This document shows positions 58,650-64,000 of a DNA stretch of 64,000 nt, piece after piece. Within the stretch, counting starts at the first letter, position 1; every line of letters begins with the position of its first letter. Origin of the DNA: Ephemerocybe angulata (Eukaryota; Basidiomycota; Agaricomycetes; Agaricales; Psathyrellaceae); assembly GCA_013368325.1 (NCBI GenBank), contig JAACJK010000057.1:868001-932000 (forward strand), read 5' to 3'. The position numbers were made by a program, and so were the translations under genes. The notes under the pieces are model-generated. The model made no database searches and was not told the origin of the DNA. It saw only the letters and a program-made list of their open reading frames with translations.

Positions 58650-59114
58650 TCAAGGAGGGCTGGGATCCAAGATGTGCTTGTTCTTCATCAACCAGGGCAG
58701 GTACGCCCCACGGGCCTCTTCAGGCATCCCGTCGTGTATCTTTTTCAGCTCCTCGAACAGAACCCCACTCCTCCTCCATTGATCGAGAGTCTTCATTGGG
58801 ATATCGAGGATTTTGTAAGTGCCGACATAGACGTTAAAGAGATAGGTGATTTCCCGCTCTGTTTTGCAACGGTCGAAGCCCCAGTCGCGTAAGACTTTTC
58901 TGTTTGTCGAAATACAGTCCTCCGCGATATCTCGGACAAGCAGCTGATACGACTTAGGTTTCCGAGTCGTGTTGCATTTGAAGATGTGAATCTCCCAAGC
59001 CCTCTCTTGACAGCTTCTGCTGCAGTAGCGGGCTTTGTGACACCCAGAGCATACTTGTTTCCCTGGCGCCTCAAAGCACATGCCGCATTCAGGGTAGTAC
59101 TCCGAGTCAGACAT
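58650..59114 (-). CDS. MYND zinc-finger protein, copy 2
   Basis: A single exon of 154 aa starting MSDSEYYPECGMC. The MYND ligands are CGMC, CSGCHKARYCSRSC and HIFKC. The remainder follows copy 1 closely: SYQLLVRDIAED, DWGFDRC, FNVYVGTYKILDIPM, EELKKIHDG and AYLPWLMKN. The two genes are tandem duplicates that have diverged throughout, mostly outside the zinc ligands. The start MSDSEYYPEC is the usual one in this family, which suggests that copy 1 has lost or respliced its beginning. Confidence 0.85.
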   Translation of the reverse strand: MSDSEYYPECGMCFEAPGKQVCSGCHKARYCSRSCQERAWEIHIFKCNTTRKPKSYQLLVRDIAEDCISTNRKVLRDWGFDRCKTEREITYLFNVYVGTYKILDIPMKTLDQWRRSGVLFEELKKIHDGMPEEARGAYLPWLMKNKHILDPSPP

Positions 59115-59555
59115 GATCTAACAAGATATGTTAGCCTTCTGATGAAGAAACAAGATAATCGGAGAGACTTTCTGTGGTGACCAAAGTGCTAAGCGCGCGC
59201 TCGAGCGTATTTGAAGGAAAGGGGCTGAGAAAGGCTTTATCTGAGGCCTCAGGAAAGCTCTGGAAGCGAGTGGAACGTCAAGGAATCCAAGACGTCGGCG
59301 TTCTAAAAGCCGGGTTTCACCGTTCCTGTTTGCCTTCGTCCTCGTAAAACTTAAAAGTACCCAATTCGCACTCAATACACCATGCATCCCTATTTTGTCC
59401 TTACATATTCAGCCGAAGATATCGGTTCTCTACCGAACACTTGATTCAAGGATTCGGAAGGCCCATCGATGGATGCACAACATGTATGATAAATCAGAGT
59501 AAAAGAGAATACTGCACAAACCTAAAGCACGAAGGTCGACACGCACGTCGGTACA
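59115..59555. other. intergenic between MYND copy 2 and the nucleoporin stop
   Basis: No gene recognised. Confidence 0.4.
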
Positions 59556-62500
59556 CTACCAATATCTCCTCAACTGTCGCTTGATGTTCTCATAAGCCGC
59601 CCTGGTATCTGTCCGCGAAGGTTCCAGCTCAGACAGGTATTGGTCAATAGCAATGTCCATCCTTCCAGCAGGGAATTCGGCCCTTGATATTGACGACTGA
59701 GGACGCAGAACCTCGTTTAGCCAATCCGTAACCAATACGGCGATCTCCGCCGAAAGAGCTTGCACGTTCGCTTGTTCGTTAAACGGCGGCACCTGCAAGC
59801 ACGGTCAATTCGGAACGGTGATGCCGTGCTGAGAGTGAACTTACTTGCGACTCGTACATGTTGTGGAGTACCTCCCAAGCCTCCGCGTACGGAACATTAC
59901 ATTGAATGAGAATATTTGATACCCATCCAGTATGGACATCGCTCTTGTTGGCAAGCATGAATGTAACAAGCAGATGCGAAACGGTGCCTAAGAAAATGTG
60001 AGCCAGGTCGTCGACTTGGTGAAAAAGGGAGGAAAGCTTACGCAGAGGAAACGCGCTCTCCGATGGATAGAACCTTTGGCCTAGGCGGGTTACTTCCTTG
60101 AAGATCTCATCCCTCTGATAGTTAACATCGGGCGACACTTTCATGACTAGAGAGGAAGGTTAGAGCGCATAGAAAGCGACTGACAATGGTAACGCACTCT
60201 CATCGAAAATCTGAACCCAAAGAGGTCGAACAAGGTTCTCGTCGCGATGCTCCGACACGTGAAGACAGAGCAGCTTCATTTGGGGGTGATCGAAGCGTAC
60301 AGCGTAATCTTGGTAGATCTATGCACATTGTGAGCCCCAAAATCGTGCGCGTAAGAACGGCTTCTTACCTCCGTCATCGTAAAGAGCCTCTTTGACAAAA
60401 GATCGATATGAGCCCCAACCTCCGGACTGTCGCTGATGTGAGGTGCGAGCGTCTGGTACACCTCCAGTTGAACTTGTGCAACCTCCAACTTTTCTTCTAG
60501 GTCAGTGAGGAATGCGATTGCAGTCTCATGCCGACCACCAGTGGAGATTGGGTGCGACTTGGCATTGGCGACGGCGAGTGTGAGGGATTCCACTCTCGAG
60601 TTCAAGTCCAAATAGAAGCTGGAGGAAATGGCATGAGCAAGGGCCTTGACTCAAATGAAGTCGATTTACTCAGTCGATTCTGCCAGGGCAGCAAGGACTT
60701 CTGCCGCTCTCAGTGGCTGCCCGTTCTTGACATAGAATTGCCAGAGCAGCTGGTACTTCTGCACAGTGGGTGGGTCCCTACGCAGGTGGGCTTCAAGATA
60801 CTGAGGTCGCATCTAGATATATACGGAGTCAATAAAAGGGAACACATGCGGTTCGAGGCTTCGCACCTCCAGCAAGTCATCCGCGAGACCTCGCTCAATA
60901 AGCCAATCGTAAAGCGTCGAGTGGAACATTTCGTCATCGCTAGCAAAGGCAAGTTCGTAAGCGTGGCTCCGAACAGCTTCAGGGTCATCTGTGTAGGTGT
61001 TCCCAGTCGCAGCTGCAGCCTTGTTTGCATCACTCTTTTCCTCGAAGACCGACAGAGAGTCCAGCACAAGATCGTATGTCTTCAGCCGGTTCTCCGCTAG
61101 TTCCTTGCGCGCATCCAAAATCGTTGATGGAGGGTTCAGGTGCCAGAATTCCAAACCAGCATTGTCGGGATCCTGAGCCTGTGCACATGCCAATGGGAGC
61201 AGCACAGCGCCTTGAATAGTGTGTAAGCATATTGTAGGGCGAAGCACCAGTCATGAAACTCTTACCTTTGGCAAAGCTTAACTGCTGGAAATCTCCAATG
61301 ATCTCACGAAGTTTCTCGAATTCCAGGATGCGCGCGGCCTTCGTAAATAGCCTAGGTGGAGTCAGCCCTGCTCTAGAAAACACTATTCAATATCTCACCG
61401 AAGAGCTTCCGCAAGGCTGTTCTGCCTCTCGTTGGGGTTGCGGGTCTCTGCAGCCTTTCGGATGCATTCCTTTGCCTGTTTCATCGAACGGTCAGGCCAC
61501 GTCCCCACCACCGCGGAAATAAACACGACTTTGTACCTTGTACAGCATGACATCGTCGGTACTGCAGAAAGAGCCGCAACGATGCTGGAGAACTTCGCTG
61601 ATGGTGTCGACCTGGAGCACAAGTTCAGTATGCGAAAGTACTGATCAATTGTTGCTCATACACTGATCTGTTGACCAATTTGCTGGTCGATAACCACATT
61701 CACGAGGGCCCTTGAGATGGTCATCCCATTTTGCGTGGTGATGAGGTCTTCGAATGTCTGGGTTTCAATGAGTTTCCTGCTTTCTGGGTCGCAACTGGGT
61801 CTATTAGAAAGCTGAGAGGGGGATATATGGTTAGGGAGGACATACTGAGGGACCAAGTCGCCAAGACGATAGTCATTAAGGAGCATCATGAAAGAGAGCG
61901 CCTCAATGGTCCGACTGAGGAGCGCTGTTAGCTCTGTCACTGAAGCGTGCTCCGCCTGCGATATCCGTGAGCGCCTTGTTCAAAAACGATATAAAAGCCT
62001 TCTGACCTTCCAAGCTTCTTGATCTGCCGCGGAAGTTCGACTGGTACCTGGCTCTATAGGTGTGGCGGAGTGGAAAAGGTGTGGGTTCTTATCCATAAAA
62101 TCCTTCAGAGCAAAGAGATTCTGCTGGACATGAAGCAAGGTCTTGGGACTGACACCCAGCTCGTGTTTACCAAAGGCATTAATCTTGGTGATGTTGGCCT
62201 TCCAGATAGAGCGAATAAGCCGAGAGAAATAGATAGCCAAACCGTCTCTTCGTCCACTATACGTGACAGTGCCCTTGCTTTCAGCTACCCAAAGACATCA
62301 GCGTCATGTTACGGGATTGAAAGAAATGAACGGACCTGCTGTTCCATAAGTAGGGCGCTCTGTCCAAACGGGGCGCTCTCCGAAGTCGTAGAACGCAGAC
62401 TTGGCTTTCATTTGAAGCTCTGGGCTGATAACGCTCACTGCCCCTGGGGAAGAAGCTTCCACGCCGTCGAGGAAAGTGTTGCCACTTGCCAGCCCAAGGA

Positions 62501-64000
62501 GCATAGCACATGTTTGCTCGCGTCCGAAGCTAAATAGAAGAGAGTATCTGTAAGCCTTGATTCGGGATGTTAACAAAGTACGACTGCTAACCTGTCGCGG
62601 AACTCAACGATAGGCTGAACAGCTTGTTCCTGGAGCAACTCTTCCAGCGCAGCTTTCAGGTAGTCGATAGCCCTGCGCTTCATGAGGAACGTCAAACCAA
62701 CATTGGTCATGAGAAGGAATTGCGATGCAGGTTCGGTGAACTGGGTCGCAAGTTCGTTGATCGAGGATGGTGCGGGAGTGTTGGGTGGAATCGGAGGAGA
62801 GTCGAGAGGGAGGGTTGCGACTGCCCACGCCTTTCCAGGTATTGAAAGAAGTGTAGCGTACTCGTACAGAGGAGGCCTGTTTGACGTGGGGGCGGCGTTG
62901 TTGTATGAAGGTGTCACAGAGGAGTACGGTTGCTGCTGCTGCGGTTGTTGCATGTTCGCCAGTCCGAGGTGTCCAATGTGAGTGAGATCGGGTGCAAGGC
63001 AAAGGATGTAATCAGTCCCGTCAGTATCTCCTTGCTGTGTAGCTATTGTTAATCCGTTGGAATAGGCGCTCATATCCAAGTTTGAGATAATATACGGTCG
63101 ACTAGAGGGCTGCCCAGGGGTTGGAGGGGCACCGTATATCCCAGCGGGTGCACGATGTGGGTTGGTTTGTTCATCAGGATGAATGAGTGTTGTGGGAGGT
63201 AGCCGTACATGCATCAACCCAATCGGACGGCCCCCACCACTGGAACCATAGGAATAGCCATACGAAACAGAAGGTCCAAAGAACAAGCGAACGCCGTTCT
63301 TGGTCACGGCGCAGAGCTGAAGTCCTGCTCTGGACTCGTGTGGCGCGACCACATGCAAAGCGGTGATAGTGAAGCCTTCTGAGATCAGAGCGGGGGATCC
63401 TGGAGCCTTGTCCTGCGCTGACTTGTAAATGTTAGAGATCGTTTGGAGGTGTTCGACAGTCTTCTCGCCGTTGGGCTTGTAAATGCCGATGTTATTGCTG
63501 GCCGTCAGGGTGTACACGAGGTTCCGCCACTTGTCAGCAATGACACAATTTATGCGATCTGAGAAGATTCAGGTTCATGTCATAACACCCTGATTCAAGT
63601 TAAGAGCGTACCGTCGTTGGTTGTAGAGGTAAAGCGGGGCAACAAGCTTTGTACGCTCCCCACAGAATGGTTAACGACTTGCACTCGTTTGGCGAACCAC
63701 GATTCATTGCTCTGGTAATGGAATTCGTACAAACAACCGTCCTGAACGCCACTCATAAAGATGCGCCCGTCCTCTGTCCCCACAACAGTGGTCATCTCGA
63801 CGTCGGTCTGAACCTTGAAGTCGGTGGCGTAGAGGCGAAGTTGCTTGCTCGACATGCCCTCTTCGTCGACGAGAGAGACTCCCATGAGGAGCACGGACAT
63901 TGCAGTGCACAGCACAAGGACATGGGAGATATCGTCGACGAAGAGACCTGGTTTGGGTTTGACGAGGGCTATGTGGGCTATCGTATCCGGTTGTTCGAGG
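59556..64000 (-). CDS. NUP170: nucleoporin, NUP155/NUP170 family (5' end outside window)
   Basis: The coding region enters from the right edge and ends at a TAG at 59556-59558 after KRQLRRYW; exon joins inside were not all resolved, so the span includes introns. The N-terminal part present shows beta-propeller blocks (DGRIFMSGVQDGCLYEFHYQ, SISPxx-like MYTLTASNNIGIYKP, then DYILCLAPDLTHIGHL). A disordered Gln/Asn-rich loop (PQQQQPYSSVTPSYNN) and the helical C-terminal stack (SQFLLMTNVGLTFLMKRRAI, CTxYR-like segments) follow. This protein is an inner-ring scaffold of the nuclear pore contacting membrane and NUP192/188. The first propeller residues lie beyond 64000. Confidence 0.85.

Overview
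This window is nuclear DNA of a filamentous basidiomycete, most likely an Agaricomycete. The genes are closely packed on both strands and cut by many 45-70 nt GT-AG introns. The gene set (CAS1-type O-acetyltransferase, BCK1/Mkh1-type MAPKKK, metacaspase, F-box/LRR and MYND proteins, DIL-domain protein) is typical of mushroom-forming fungi. I find 29 protein-coding genes, one decayed transposase, one MITE, and no convincing tRNA, rRNA or CRISPR. Most exon chains were worked out by hand; phases add up and the joined proteins follow their family patterns.

Layout: 1-2.2 kb holds a PIF/Harbinger-like element (619-2240) with 167-bp perfect terminal inverted repeats. 2.8-6.2 kb: mitochondrial ribosomal protein bS16m (+), an acyl-CoA-binding/ankyrin protein (-) and succinyl-CoA ligase alpha LSC1 (-). 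A 645-bp hAT-type MITE with an 8-bp target duplication sits just upstream of LSC1. 7.3-12.9 kb: MTR10/transportin-3 importin (-) and a metacaspase (+). 13.9-18.6 kb: a secreted DUF8021-like protein (+), an F-box protein (-), a Hsp31/DJ-1-like protein without its catalytic cysteine (-) and a small secreted cysteine-containing protein (-). 19.7-24.9 kb: CDC3-type septin (-), a small unknown protein (-), mS35 (-) and CZIB/UPF0587 (+). 25.0-32.4 kb: an IQ-motif protein made of 15 exons, several of 5-24 nt (-), and a large MAPKKK (-).

32.8-37.1 kb: GID8 (-), an FMO-like oxidoreductase (-) and RRP15 (-). 37.4-51.6 kb is all on the + strand: an ankyrin/DIL-domain protein, a rhomboid protease gene with a 5-nt exon, the CAS1 capsule/wall O-acetyltransferase, STS1/Cut8 and a helical mitochondrial-type protein. 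52.8-64 kb: a REX4-like protein with degenerate exonuclease motifs (+), a mitochondrial carrier (-), a RING-CH membrane E3 (+), two MYND zinc-finger paralogues (-) and a NUP155/NUP170-type nucleoporin running off the right edge (-).

These are mainly housekeeping functions: mitochondrial translation and TCA cycle, nuclear transport and pore, proteasome and GID degradation, cytokinesis and wall-integrity signalling. I see no secondary-metabolite, defence or other self-contained accessory system. The unusual signals are gene-structural (microexons, GC-AG introns, a 35-nt intron or frameshift), two likely pseudoenzymes and two DNA-transposon insertions.
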